Below are positions 1 to 7,433 of a stretch of 16,992 nucleotides of DNA, piece by piece. Under the pieces are notes generated by a model. The model was not told where the DNA came from. It worked only from the letters and a program-made list of their open reading frames with translations, and ran no database searches. Position numbers and translations under genes: made by a program. Positions within the stretch are counted from its first letter, which is position 1. Every line of letters starts with the position of its first letter. Origin of the DNA: an uncultured delta proteobacterium (GTDB taxonomy: Bacteria; Myxococcota_A; Polyangia; Polyangiales; Polyangiaceae). Where the stretch lies: NCBI GenBank assembly GCA_903858055.1, contig CAIOHM010000335.1:1-16992 (forward strand), read 5' to 3'.

Positions 1-1498
1 CGGCCACGCGCAGCAGACCGGCGAAGTCGACCGGGTCCTTGCGCTCGGCGATCGTGACGTGGAGCGCGCCACCCGCGCCTGAGATCAGCGTTCGCTCGGG
101 GCCGAAGCCCGCGCCGAGGGCCATGGCGGCGCTGAGCCCGCCTTGCGAGTGCGCGAAGACGCGTGCCTTCCCCGCGCAAAGAGGGAGCGGCGCGAAGTCG
201 GGGGGCAGCGCCGGGAGCGAGGCGCGAAGCGCGTCGAGTTGGACGAGGTCGAGGGCTCCTTGGCGCATGGTCGTGCGGAAGGCGCGCGGGTTGGCGACGT
301 TGAACGTGAGCGTGTCGACGTCGAAGCGCTTCCCCTGCGCGCGGAGCCCGTGCATCGGCTGATCGAACGAGAGCGTGGCCATGCCCCGGGCCGCAAGGCG
401 AGGGGCCGTGCCGTCGTCGACGCCGCTCAGCGCGTTGCCGCCCGTGCCGTGCGCGTAGATCACGACGGGCAAGCACGTCGCGCCGGCGGGGGCTTCCGCA
501 GGGACCGTGAGCGTGATGTTGGCGTGCTCGGACCTCGGGCTCTCGGTCGCGAGGTCGATGAAGTCGCCGCCGCTGCTCTCGTACGGCACCTCGCCGCGCT
601 GCTGGTTTGCGAGCGTGATTTCGCCGCCGACGAGGCGGTACAGGACCTCCTTGCCGACTTCGTACGTGAAGCGCGCCTGCGCGACGATGGGTGCACCGGC
701 GCGCGCGGGCTTCCATACGGCGTCGCGTCCGTCTGCGAGCTGCGAGGCCGCGCGAGCGCGACCCGTCAGGTCATCACCGACGTTCGCGGTCGTGAACACG
801 GTCGCAGCGACGACGCGCGACGCATCGATTCGTTCGCGCGACGCATGGGCGCGCAGCGGTGCGAACGCGCTCCAACGCGCGCGTTGGCTCGGATCTCGCG
901 GCTCCTCCACGGCGAGCGCTGCCGCGAGCGCCGGCGACGTGGACCCGCTCGGTCCGAGCACGAGGACGGCGAACGTGTGCCCTTCGGCGAGGACGAAGCC
1001 TTCGACCGGCGCCACCGCGAGCGTGTGCGCCGCGAGGTAGATCGACGTGCCCGGATCGTCCGTAAAGCGCCAGCGCACCGGGTAGCGCGTGCCGTTCGTG
1101 AGGTCGACGAGCTGCAGGGTCGAGGTGCTCGCGAGGGAGTCTGCGGGCGTCGCGGGGAGCGTGCTCGTCGGCAGTGCTCCAGTGAAGGCGAAGAAGGTGG
1201 CGCTCTGCAGGCCGAAGTTCGGCAGCGTCGAGGCGAGCTCGCGCCAAGGCCGCATGAGCGACGAGCCGATGGGCATGTCGTCGAGGGCGATGGTCCCGTC
1301 CGCGTGGCGTCGCTCGTCGCTGGGGAAGGGGAGCCGCAGCCAATCCTCCGCGGTGCCGTCGGTCGCGCGCGTGGCGCTCTCGAAGCGCATGGCGGGCCAA
1401 GCGGGAGCGCCGCTCGTGCCGGGTTCGCTCGTGGCGCTGCACGCGCTTCCGAGCCACGAGGCGAAGAGGGCGGCGAGGAGGCGGCTTCGGGTGCGCAT
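1..1498 (-). CDS. Probable secreted lipoprotein with alpha/beta-hydrolase fold (3' end beyond the window)
   Basis: The frame is open from an ATG at 1498 to the window edge, giving 499 residues without a stop, so the C-terminus is missing. The N-terminus (MRTRSRLLAALFASWLGSAC) is a basic then hydrophobic signal ending in Cys20, a plausible but non-canonical lipobox (GSAC). The middle is unlike anything I can name. From about residue 340 it looks like an alpha/beta hydrolase: an oxyanion-loop motif HGTGG at 350-354, then a nucleophile elbow HSQGG at 449-453 with Ser451 as presumed nucleophile. The acid and final His would lie past the edge. Substrate is unknown; esterase, lipase or peptidase are all possible. 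It lies 47 bases downstream of the phosphofructokinase gene on the same strand, so co-transcription is possible. The Shine-Dalgarno is weak. Many antisense ORFs overlap it but look like GC-rich shadows. Confidence 0.8.
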   Translation of the reverse strand, partial: MRTRSRLLAALFASWLGSACSATSEPGTSGAPAWPAMRFESATRATDGTAEDWLRLPFPSDERRHADGTIALDDMPIGSSLMRPWRELASTLPNFGLQSATFFAFTGALPTSTLPATPADSLASTSTLQLVDLTNGTRYPVRWRFTDDPGTSIYLAAHTLAVAPVEGFVLAEGHTFAVLVLGPSGSTSPALAAALAVEEPRDPSQRARWSAFAPLRAHASRERIDASRVVAATVFTTANVGDDLTGRARAASQLADGRDAVWKPARAGAPIVAQARFTYEVGKEVLYRLVGGEITLANQQRGEVPYESSGGDFIDLATESPRSEHANITLTVPAEAPAGATCLPVVIYAHGTGGNALSGVDDGTAPRLAARGMATLSFDQPMHGLRAQGKRFDVDTLTFNVANPRAFRTTMRQGALDLVQLDALRASLPALPPDFAPLPLCAGKARVFAHSQGGLSAAMALGAGFGPERTLISGAGGALHVTIAERKDPVDFAGLLRVA

Positions 1499-1545
1499 GA
1501 AGGATCTCGTTCGAGCAGGAGCGCGCGTCGCGTCCGACGCCCGCT

Positions 1546-2859
1546 TCAGATCTTGGGCGTCGCGAGCGTGCCCTTCGGCGGGGCTACGCTGAGGCGCATC
1601 GTCGCCGGTTCGCGGGCGGCGAGGTGGCCGAACTCGCGGATGAACTGATCGGGCGTGCGACCGATGGTCTCGGCGAGCCGCGCGAGGCCGATCGGATCGT
1701 CGAAGTCCCCTTCGCGGAGGCGAATCATGTACGTCCGCGCGATCTTGTAGCGGTCCGACTCGAGGTCGATCATGCGCACGCGCGAGAAGCCCGTTCGCTC
1801 GTCGATGACCTTGCTGAAGGGGATGGGGACGAAGTTGCCGTCCTGCATCGAGACCATCACGTGCGAGCCGCCCTCGATGATGTAGCGCGCGGCGCAGTAA
1901 CCAAGGTCGCGGCAATACTCGAGATCGAAGGGGATCGGGTCGGCGCAGCGCAGCTCGTAGCCGATCGACTTCGTCATGATCGTGACCGAGACGCCGAACT
2001 CCGCGAGGCGCTTGGCGACGGCCTTGCGCAAGATCGCCGCGAGGTCCACGTCCGCCATGTGAATGTTGCCGTAGGGATCGCGCGGCAGCTCGCCGAGCTG
2101 CTCGAGATCGTGCGGGGCGTTGGAGTCGACGAGGCCCTCGGCGAGCACCGCGACGCCGTCGGAGCGACCGTACGCGAGGCGACGCAAGATCGAGCCGGCG
2201 AGCGTGTCGACGATCGTGCGAAGCGGCGTGGCGCCGCGCGGGAACTCTTCGGGAATGAGCGTGATCGTCGCGCCCGAGGCCTTGCCGATGCCGAGCGCCA
2301 AGTGCCCCGCCTTGCGACCTTGCGCGAGGACGAAGTACCAGCGCGACGTCGTGCGCGCGTCGACCTTGAGGTTCTCGACGAGCTCGACGCCGATGTGGCG
2401 GGCCGTCTGGAAGCCAAAGGTCGGGATGTCGTGCGGGAGATCGAGATCGTTGTCGATGGTCTTCGGCACGTGGACGATGCGAAGTGCTCCGCGTGCGGCC
2501 TCGGCGATGCGCCATGCGCTGTAGGCCGTGCCGTCTCCGCCGATCGTGATGAGCTGGCCGATGCCGAGCTGCTGGAGCGCCTTGAGCACGTTCGCGATGC
2601 CGGCCTCCGTGCGCGTCGGGTTCGAGCGTGAGATCCCGATGTGCGAGCCGCCGCGAAAATGAATGCGCGTCGTGTCGCCGACGGTGAGCGGGATCACGTG
2701 GGAGGTGTCTCCCTCCATGAGCCAACGAAAGCCGTCTTGGATGCCGATGACCTCGACGCCGGACAAGACCGCGCGGATCGTGGCGGAGCCGATGACCGCG
2801 TTGATGCCCGGGGCAGGGCCGCCGGAGGCGAGGATCGCGAGCTTGGAGTGGTTCGACAC
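1546..2859 (-). CDS. 6-phosphofructokinase family protein (ATP- or PPi-dependent, group II-like)
   Basis: A 437-residue member of the PfkA fold, longer than the roughly 320 residues of E. coli PfkA and closer to the longer group II/III enzymes. It would phosphorylate fructose 6-phosphate in glycolysis in the cytoplasm. Visible motifs are the N-terminal phosphate loop GGPAPGINAVI (from residue 13), GGDGT (107-111), PKTIDND (132-138, with Asp136 as presumed catalytic base), TFGFQTA (147-153), AEG, and the sugar-phosphate region GYELRCADPIPFD. Gly110 (E. coli position 104) is ATP-type, while Lys133 (position 124) is seen in PPi enzymes and in ATP-using plant and trypanosome-type enzymes, so the phosphoryl donor is probably ATP but not certain. 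The usual MGR substrate motif reads QGR (180-182). I chose GTG 2859 because GAGG lies five bases upstream and the glycine loop then falls at the usual N-terminal position; an in-frame GTG at 2907 lacks a good Shine-Dalgarno. Confidence 0.92.
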   Translation of the reverse strand: MSNHSKLAILASGGPAPGINAVIGSATIRAVLSGVEVIGIQDGFRWLMEGDTSHVIPLTVGDTTRIHFRGGSHIGISRSNPTRTEAGIANVLKALQQLGIGQLITIGGDGTAYSAWRIAEAARGALRIVHVPKTIDNDLDLPHDIPTFGFQTARHIGVELVENLKVDARTTSRWYFVLAQGRKAGHLALGIGKASGATITLIPEEFPRGATPLRTIVDTLAGSILRRLAYGRSDGVAVLAEGLVDSNAPHDLEQLGELPRDPYGNIHMADVDLAAILRKAVAKRLAEFGVSVTIMTKSIGYELRCADPIPFDLEYCRDLGYCAARYIIEGGSHVMVSMQDGNFVPIPFSKVIDERTGFSRVRMIDLESDRYKIARTYMIRLREGDFDDPIGLARLAETIGRTPDQFIREFGHLAAREPATMRLSVAPPKGTLATPKI

Positions 2860-2860
2860 G

Positions 2861-2868
2861 CCTTCCTC
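2861..2868 (-). promoter_or_regulatory. Ribosome binding site that fixes the phosphofructokinase start
   Basis: On the minus strand the sequence reads GAGGAAGG, one base before the GTG at 2859, with the GAGG core five bases upstream. This favours 2859 over the in-frame GTG at 2907, which has only a weak GAG ahead of it. Confidence 0.6.
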
Positions 2869-2948
2869 TATGCCAGAAAGGAGAACGCGCGGCGAGGGCC
2901 TCGTCACGCCGCTCTGCGTTACGCTGCCCCGCGTCGCGCGCGGTGATG

Positions 2949-2986
2949 GGTTATCGTATGGTTATCGTATGGTTATCGTATGGTTA
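2949..2986. repeat. Tandem 11-bp repeat, three full copies plus a partial fourth, carrying stop codons in all frames
   Basis: The unit GGTTATCGTAT (plus strand) occurs at 2949-2959, 2960-2970 and 2971-2981, and a fourth begins GGTTA at 2982. On the minus strand each copy contains TAA. The first of these (2986-2984) is the stop codon of the amidohydrolase gene. Because 11 is not a multiple of three, the four TAA triplets fall in all three frames. The repeat is AT-richer than everything around it. Confidence 0.9.
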
Positions 2987-5224
2987 CGGGACCATGCGGC
3001 TCACGCGGATGCGGAGCGCCTGCGCGTCGCTCGCGGTGGAGGCGCGGTCGTCGTAGACGCCCTCGACTGCGGCGACACGCTGGCCGACGCTCACGTTCGG
3101 GTTCGACGAGCCGGTGCGGATTTGAATCTGCCCCGCGGAGCCCTTGCCCACGAAGCCCCGCTGGTAGCCCGCGCTCGAGAGGAGCGAGACGACCTCGACG
3201 TTCTCGACGCGGACGATGGAACCGAACGGCGGCCGTGCTGCGTTCTGCGCGTCGGCGAGCACGTCGATGGTGGTGAGGCAGGCCACGCTGCCACGGTTTG
3301 CGGTCGTGCACGGGTCGCACGCGTCGCCGCGTCCGTCTGCGTCGCGATCTTCCTGGCCGGGGTCGGCCACGTTCGGGCACACGTCGAGCTCGTCCCGCAC
3401 GCCGTCGCCGTCGCGGTCCATCGAGCTCACCGCCGTGCACGCGTCGGTGGCATCGAGCGGGCACGGGTCGCACGCGTCGCCCTTGCCGTCGTTGTCCTCG
3501 TCACCCTGCTTCGTGCCGTCCATCGGGCGGATCGGGTCGAATACGGTCGGGCAGAGGTCCGTGTCGTTGGGGACGCCGTCGCCGTCCGAGTCCGTCGCGG
3601 TGATGCCGTTCGCGTAAGTCGAGCGGAAAGGCGTGCAGCTCGGCTCGTTCGTCGGGGCCGTGCCGCGGCAGAAATAGAGGGGGTAGAACGCCTCGATGGC
3701 GGCCTTGATCGTCGTGTAGTCCTTGCCCGAGTCGCGCTGGACGCACGCTTTTTTGCTCGTGCCGCACACGTCCGCGGTCTCGCACGAAGCGCTGCCGAGG
3801 GCGTCCATCACGTTCGCGTCGCCGTAGGTCGCGAGACCGCCGCGCACCACGAGCGCCACGTCCTCGACGCCGGCGGCGATCGCTGCGCGGTGACGGCGCG
3901 CGCCATCGCGCCCCTTGAACACCACGATGTCGGCGACGTAGCCCGGCTTGAGCGCGCCGACGACGGTCTCGGCGTTCGTCGCATAGGCACCGCCGTAGGT
4001 CGCCATGCGCCAGAGATCGTAGTCCGAGAAGTGCTTATCGTAATACGACGTATTGAGGAAGTCCGCGCACTGGAGCTCGCGCAGCATGTTCATCGAGCCG
4101 CTCGGGACCCAATCCGTGCCAAGCGAGAGCGTCACGCCCATGCGGTTCATCACGGTGACGGGCGCCGTGTTGCCGTACAGGTCCACGTTCGAGCGCGGCG
4201 ACCACACGACCGAAGCCCCGGTGTCGCGCAGGCGCTGGACGTCGCTCGGTCGGAGCGCCACGGCGTGCACCACGGCCGTGTGCGACGTGAGCAGCTGCTG
4301 CTTGAAGGCCGCGGCGTCGTTCTCGCTCGTGCAGAGAAACTCGTTCCGCGTCTCGGTGTCGATGCCCTCGGAGATGTGCGGCACGTACGAAGGCTTCGCG
4401 TTGACCTCGGCGCCGGTCGTGCGCGCTTGCCCGTACGCGCAGCCGCTCGAGCGCAGGGTTCCGCTGGAGTCGTCGAGCGGGAACGTGTCGCTGTCGGACT
4501 CGAGGATCGGCAGCCCCTCGAGCGTGCGCAAGTCGCTCTGGTCGACGTTGCGCACGAGGCCCCAGCGCGAGCCCGCACCGGCCATCGCCGTGACGCCCGA
4601 CATGAGCATGCGGAGCTCGTGACCCGTTACGGCATCGCCCGGAGCGCTGCCCGTAGTGCTGATCTTCGTGTGGCCGCGCTTGCCGACGCGCCAGTCGTGG
4701 CGGTGCTCGTAGCGCTCGGTCCCGTGGGGCTTCGGCGGGTTGTTCGAGAAGGTGATGTGGTCGTGCGGGTTCACGAAGCCCGGCGAGATCGCCGAGCCGG
4801 CGCACGCGACCACCACCGCTTGGTCGTAGCCGGGAGCCGTGGCGCAGTCGCACCCCATGCAGGTGATGCGCCCGCTCTCGTCGAAGACGACCTCGCCGTT
4901 TTCGTACACGTCGGCGGGGCCCAGCACGTCGCCGCGGAGCACGACGGTCTTGCCGCCGCCCGTGCTCACGGTCGCGCACGTGCCGCCCGAGGGAGGCTCG
5001 GGCAACGTGCGGTTGCAGGTGACGACGCCGGGCGCGGTCACGGTGCCGCCGGTGCTGCCATCGCGGACCGGGCCGCTGTCGGGGGTGTCGGCGTCGGGCT
5101 CGACGCCCGCGTCGACGTCGGCAGGCGGGGCGCCGGGGCGCGGGCTGTCACCGCTACACGCGGCGATCGCGAACACGGAGAGGCCGCAGGCGGCGAGGAG
5201 CGAAAAGATCGGGGACCGAGACAT
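2984..5224 (-). CDS. Secreted amidohydrolase lipoprotein with thrombospondin type-3 repeats
   Basis: A 746-residue protein that appears to be a surface or periplasmic lipoprotein: signal peptide, then Cys23 in the lipobox IAAC, then a low-complexity Asp/Pro linker. Residues about 90-470 match the metal-dependent amidohydrolase superfamily of the TRZ/ATZ or cytosine-deaminase type. The metal and catalytic residues are all present: HDH at 154-156, HxxE at 283-286, His320, WSPRSN at 341-346, and Asp371 in LGTDW. Two Asp-rich thrombospondin type-3 calcium-binding segments follow (about 545-590 and 602-640), then a beta-rich C-terminal region (about 650-746) of possible OB-like fold. The substrate is unknown; hydrolysis or deamination of a small heterocyclic compound outside the cytoplasm is inference. 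ATG 5224 is chosen because the signal peptide starts there. No convincing Shine-Dalgarno is present (AGGGG is only two bases away), and a TACTTT box lies seven bases upstream. It may be the first gene of a minus-strand unit with the phosphofructokinase. Confidence 0.88.
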   Translation of the reverse strand: MSRSPIFSLLAACGLSVFAIAACSGDSPRPGAPPADVDAGVEPDADTPDSGPVRDGSTGGTVTAPGVVTCNRTLPEPPSGGTCATVSTGGGKTVVLRGDVLGPADVYENGEVVFDESGRITCMGCDCATAPGYDQAVVVACAGSAISPGFVNPHDHITFSNNPPKPHGTERYEHRHDWRVGKRGHTKISTTGSAPGDAVTGHELRMLMSGVTAMAGAGSRWGLVRNVDQSDLRTLEGLPILESDSDTFPLDDSSGTLRSSGCAYGQARTTGAEVNAKPSYVPHISEGIDTETRNEFLCTSENDAAAFKQQLLTSHTAVVHAVALRPSDVQRLRDTGASVVWSPRSNVDLYGNTAPVTVMNRMGVTLSLGTDWVPSGSMNMLRELQCADFLNTSYYDKHFSDYDLWRMATYGGAYATNAETVVGALKPGYVADIVVFKGRDGARRHRAAIAAGVEDVALVVRGGLATYGDANVMDALGSASCETADVCGTSKKACVQRDSGKDYTTIKAAIEAFYPLYFCRGTAPTNEPSCTPFRSTYANGITATDSDGDGVPNDTDLCPTVFDPIRPMDGTKQGDEDNDGKGDACDPCPLDATDACTAVSSMDRDGDGVRDELDVCPNVADPGQEDRDADGRGDACDPCTTANRGSVACLTTIDVLADAQNAARPPFGSIVRVENVEVVSLLSSAGYQRGFVGKGSAGQIQIRTGSSNPNVSVGQRVAAVEGVYDDRASTASDAQALRIRVSRMVP

Positions 5225-5231
5225 GACCCCT

Positions 5232-5260
5232 AAAGTAGACGGATCCCGCGAAAGAGCTAG
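5232..5260 (-). promoter_or_regulatory. Candidate promoter for the amidohydrolase gene
   Basis: On the minus strand TCGACG (4 of 6 with TTGACA) is followed after 17 bases by TACTTT, which fits TANNNT. The box ends seven bases before the ATG, so transcription would begin at or next to the start codon. The match is by eye only. Confidence 0.4.
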
Positions 5261-5288
5261 CGCGCGTTTCGAATCGTCGATCGATCCC

Positions 5289-5321
5289 TTGACACCTCGT
5301 CATGGAGGCGGTAACCCCGCC
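5289..5321 (+). promoter_or_regulatory. Candidate rplM-rpsI promoter overlapping a small inverted repeat
   Basis: A perfect -35 hexamer TTGACA lies at 5289-5294. The -10 at 17-base spacing (TAACCC, 5312-5317) is poor. It overlaps an inverted repeat GGCGG-TAACC-CCGCC at 5307-5321 that could be an operator or an RNA hairpin. The leader from here to the rplM start would be about 65 bases. Confidence 0.45.
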
Positions 5322-5359
5322 GTCCCTTCGCCGAAATCCATCTTTTAGGCGCCCGTGAG

Positions 5360-5377
5360 GGTCAGCAAGGTCAGCGA
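5360..5377 (+). repeat. Nine-base direct repeat in the rplM leader
   Basis: GGTCAGCAA is followed immediately by GGTCAGCGA, and a shorter GGTCA recurs across the rplM start at 5386-5390. Function unknown; it lies where a translational control site for L13 could be expected. Confidence 0.5.
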
Positions 5378-5388
5378 AGTTTAAGGTC

Positions 5389-5835
5389 ATGGCACAGCGT
5401 ACCTACGTAGCAACGAAGAAGAGCGCCCAAGATTCGCGCTCGTGGTTTGTCGTCGACGCGACGGACATCCCGCTCGGCCGTCTCGCCAGCGAGGTTGCCC
5501 GCGTCCTGCGTGGCAAGCACAAGCCGACCTTCACGCCGCACGAAGACACGGGTGACTTCGTCATCGTCGTGAACGCGGGCAAGGTGAAGCTCACGGGCAA
5601 CAAGCACGAGGGCAAGTTCTACTACCGCCACTCGGGTATCCCCGGCGGCTTCCGTGCGGTGGCGTACGGCGAGCTCCTCGAGACCAAGCCCGAGTTCCCG
5701 ATCGAGAAGGCCGTCAAGGGTATGCTCCCGAAGAACGTGCTCGGTCGCGAGATGATCACCAAGCTCAAGGTCTACGCGACGCCGGACCACCCGCACGCGG
5801 CGCAGCAGCCGAAGGCCCTCACCCTGTCGCTCTGA
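5389..5835 (+). CDS. rplM: 50S ribosomal protein L13
   Basis: A 148-residue cytoplasmic ribosomal protein, close to the 142 residues of E. coli L13, that binds 23S rRNA early in large-subunit assembly. The family signature is clear: WFVVDATDIPLGRLASEVA near residue 17, the KHKPTFTPHEDTGD segment, VVNAGKVKLTGNK, and the late PIEKAVKGMLPKNVLGR block. The start is set by the family's usual N-terminal length; only a weak AAGG lies upstream. It is followed after 34 bases by rpsI, the standard bacterial L13-S9 pair, so the two form one operon ending at the terminator near 6359. Expression probably starts from the TTGACA-containing region upstream. Confidence 0.98.
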   Translation: MAQRTYVATKKSAQDSRSWFVVDATDIPLGRLASEVARVLRGKHKPTFTPHEDTGDFVIVVNAGKVKLTGNKHEGKFYYRHSGIPGGFRAVAYGELLETKPEFPIEKAVKGMLPKNVLGREMITKLKVYATPDHPHAAQQPKALTLSL

Positions 5836-5869
5836 GCCGTACGGCCGTAGCATCACCGGAAGCAGCATC

Positions 5870-6268
5870 ATGGCAACCACCGACTCCCGCACCTACGCCA
5901 CCGGCAAGCGCAAGACCGCCGTCGCCCGCGTTTGGATCAAGCCCGGCACGGGCACCTTCACGGTCAACGGCCACGCGATCGACGCGTACTTCGACCGCAG
6001 CACCTCGGTCATGATCGCGAAGCAGGCGCTCGAGCTCATCGAAGCGACCGGCGCGTTCGACGTCGTGGCGACGTGCCGCGGTGGTGGCAAGAGCGCACAG
6101 GCCGAGGCGGTTCGCCACGGCATCTCGCGCGCCCTCTGCGAAGTCGACGCCGAGAAGCGTCCCGCGATCAAGCGCGCGGGCTTCCTCACGCGCGACGCGC
6201 GCAAGAAGGAGCGCAAGAAGTACGGTCAGCCGGGCGCCCGCAAGCGCTTCCAGTACTCGAAGCGCTGA
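5870..6268 (+). CDS. rpsI: 30S ribosomal protein S9
   Basis: A 132-residue ribosomal protein matching the roughly 130-residue family. It sits in the head of the small subunit, and its C-terminal tail reaches the peptidyl-tRNA site. Signatures include YATGKRKTAVARVWIKPGTG near the N-terminus, the GGGKSAQAEAVRHGISRAL helix, and the typical basic C-terminus ending KRFQYSKR, where the final Ser-Lys-Arg is the conserved tRNA-contacting tail. A GGAAG lies 8-9 bases ahead of the ATG. It is the second and last gene of the rplM-rpsI operon; an intrinsic terminator follows about 60 bases after the stop. Confidence 0.98.
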   Translation: MATTDSRTYATGKRKTAVARVWIKPGTGTFTVNGHAIDAYFDRSTSVMIAKQALELIEATGAFDVVATCRGGGKSAQAEAVRHGISRALCEVDAEKRPAIKRAGFLTRDARKKERKKYGQPGARKRFQYSKR

Positions 6269-6328
6269 GAGCCGCTGGCGCGCAGCACCTTCGCCGCGCG
6301 CCGGGTCCTCGCCCCGAGCACATCACGA

Positions 6329-6359
6329 AACCGTGGAGCCTCGTGCTCCGCGGTTTTTT
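6329..6359 (+). terminator. Rho-independent terminator of the rplM-rpsI operon
   Basis: An 11-base stem AACCGTGGAGC / GCTCCGCGGTT (one G-T wobble) with a CTCGT loop is followed by a run of six T at 6354-6359. It is the clearest terminator in the window. Confidence 0.92.
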
Positions 6360-6393
6360 GCTTGAGCACCGCGCTTGGTGCGGCGCTTTCGGT

Positions 6394-6421
6394 TTGTCGG
6401 CCCCGCATCTCGCGGTAGAGA
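6394..6421 (+). promoter_or_regulatory. Candidate promoter for the SurA-like gene
   Basis: TTGTCG (6394-6399), a 16-base spacer, then TAGAGA (6416-6421), ending 11 bases before the ATG at 6433. It lies just after the operon terminator, so this gene needs its own promoter. The hexamers are only partial matches. Confidence 0.4.
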
Positions 6422-6432
6422 GACCCGCTCCC

Positions 6433-7380
6433 ATGTCGCCTCGCGCTCGTTTCGCCGTCGCCGCCTTCTGCCTCGCCTCGCTCGCGTCGGGGGCGGTGGT
6501 CGAGCGCATCGTGGCTGTCGTGGGCGAGCGCCCCATCCTCCTCAGCGAGGTGCAGCGCCGCGCGAGGCCCTTCCGCGCGCGCATGATGGCGGCGGGGGCG
6601 ACGCCGCAGCAGCTTCAGCAGGCCGAAGGGCAGCTCCAGAAAGAGCTCCTTCAGCGCATGGTCGACGAGCGCCTCGAAGAGCTCGCCGCCGAAAAGGCGA
6701 AGGTCTCGGTGTCGCGCGAAGAGGTCGACGCCGCCCTCGCAAACGTGGCGCAGAACGCGCGTCTCGCCGTCGCGGACTTGATCCGCGAGGCCGCCTCGCA
6801 GGGGCTTGCAGAGGGCGACTACCGCGAAGAGCTTCGGCGTCAGCTGCTCGAGGGGCGTCTCTATCAGCTGCGTGGGCGTGGTCGCCCGCGCGCTTCGGAG
6901 GCGGAGGCCGTGGCCGCGTTCGAGAAGTGGTCGAAGCAGCCCCAAAACGCGACCCCGCTCGTGCACGTGGCGCTCTTGCCCATGCGCGTCCGCGCCGAAG
7001 AGCGTGCGGCCGACGAGGCGCGCGTCCACGAGGTGGAAGGGCGCGTCGCAGGCGGGGCCGAGTTTTGCGATCTCGTGCGCGAGTACGCCGACGACGCCGC
7101 TCGCTCGAGCTGTGGGGACCGTGGACCGCAACCCGTGGCCGCGCTGCTCCCGGCCATCACGGCGGCGACCGAGAAGCTCGCGGTGGGCGCGGTCTCGGCG
7201 CCCGTGGTCATTGGCGACGCCGTCGTGTTCGTGAAGCTCGTGGCGGCCCCGCGTGCCCCGACCTTCGCGGACGTGCGCGACCTCATGTTCGAGCGCGCGG
7301 CGCAAGACCTCGCCGACAAGCAGCGCCGCGCATGGCTCGCGGAGCTTCGCGAGAGTCACTACGTCGACGTGCGCATGTGA
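6433..7380 (+). CDS. SurA/PpiC-type periplasmic peptidyl-prolyl isomerase or chaperone
   Basis: A 315-residue exported protein. Residues 1-20 form a signal peptide (MSPRARFAVAAFCLASLASG), followed by the SurA-like opening VVERIVAVVGERPILLSEV, which begins the SurA N-terminal chaperone domain (about 22-150, with a long helical LQKELLQRMVDERLEELAAEKA segment). Residues about 176-270 form a single weakly conserved parvulin domain (FCDLVREYADD, CGDRGPQP, KLAVGAVSAPVV). E. coli SurA has two parvulin domains, so this is a short version; isomerase activity is uncertain and chaperone activity is the safer guess. The role would be helping outer-membrane or secreted proteins fold in the periplasm. I start at ATG 6433 because the signal peptide begins there; the same frame is open further upstream through rpsI but is a shadow there. 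Confidence 0.85.
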   Translation: MSPRARFAVAAFCLASLASGAVVERIVAVVGERPILLSEVQRRARPFRARMMAAGATPQQLQQAEGQLQKELLQRMVDERLEELAAEKAKVSVSREEVDAALANVAQNARLAVADLIREAASQGLAEGDYREELRRQLLEGRLYQLRGRGRPRASEAEAVAAFEKWSKQPQNATPLVHVALLPMRVRAEERAADEARVHEVEGRVAGGAEFCDLVREYADDAARSSCGDRGPQPVAALLPAITAATEKLAVGAVSAPVVIGDAVVFVKLVAAPRAPTFADVRDLMFERAAQDLADKQRRAWLAELRESHYVDVRM

Positions 7381-7420
7381 GAAGCCGCCGCAGGCCTCGC
7401 GGTCGCGGCCGCGTTCGCGT

Positions 7421-7426
7421 TAGACT
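7421..7426 (+). promoter_or_regulatory. Possible -10 box directly upstream of the MBL-fold hydrolase start
   Basis: TAGACT fits TANNNT and ends seven bases before the ATG at 7434. No Shine-Dalgarno is present in the gap, and no good -35 is visible. If used, the mRNA would be leaderless or nearly so. Confidence 0.35.
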
Positions 7427-7433
7427 CGCGCGC

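Noticed and set aside
143..1648. 501-residue plus-strand ORF opposite the left-edge lipoprotein
   Set aside because: The minus strand shows a signal peptide, HGTGG and HSQGG in one uninterrupted frame; the plus ORF is Arg-rich with no motif.
2949..2986. CRISPR-like or attachment-site repeat
   Set aside because: The unit is only 11 bases, has no spacers and there is no integrase or cas gene nearby.
2663..5233. 856-residue plus-strand ORF opposite the amidohydrolase
   Set aside because: Composition is Arg/Ala/Val/His-rich with no recognisable motif, and it mirrors a clear lipoprotein enzyme on the other strand. It is a shadow typical of very GC-rich DNA.
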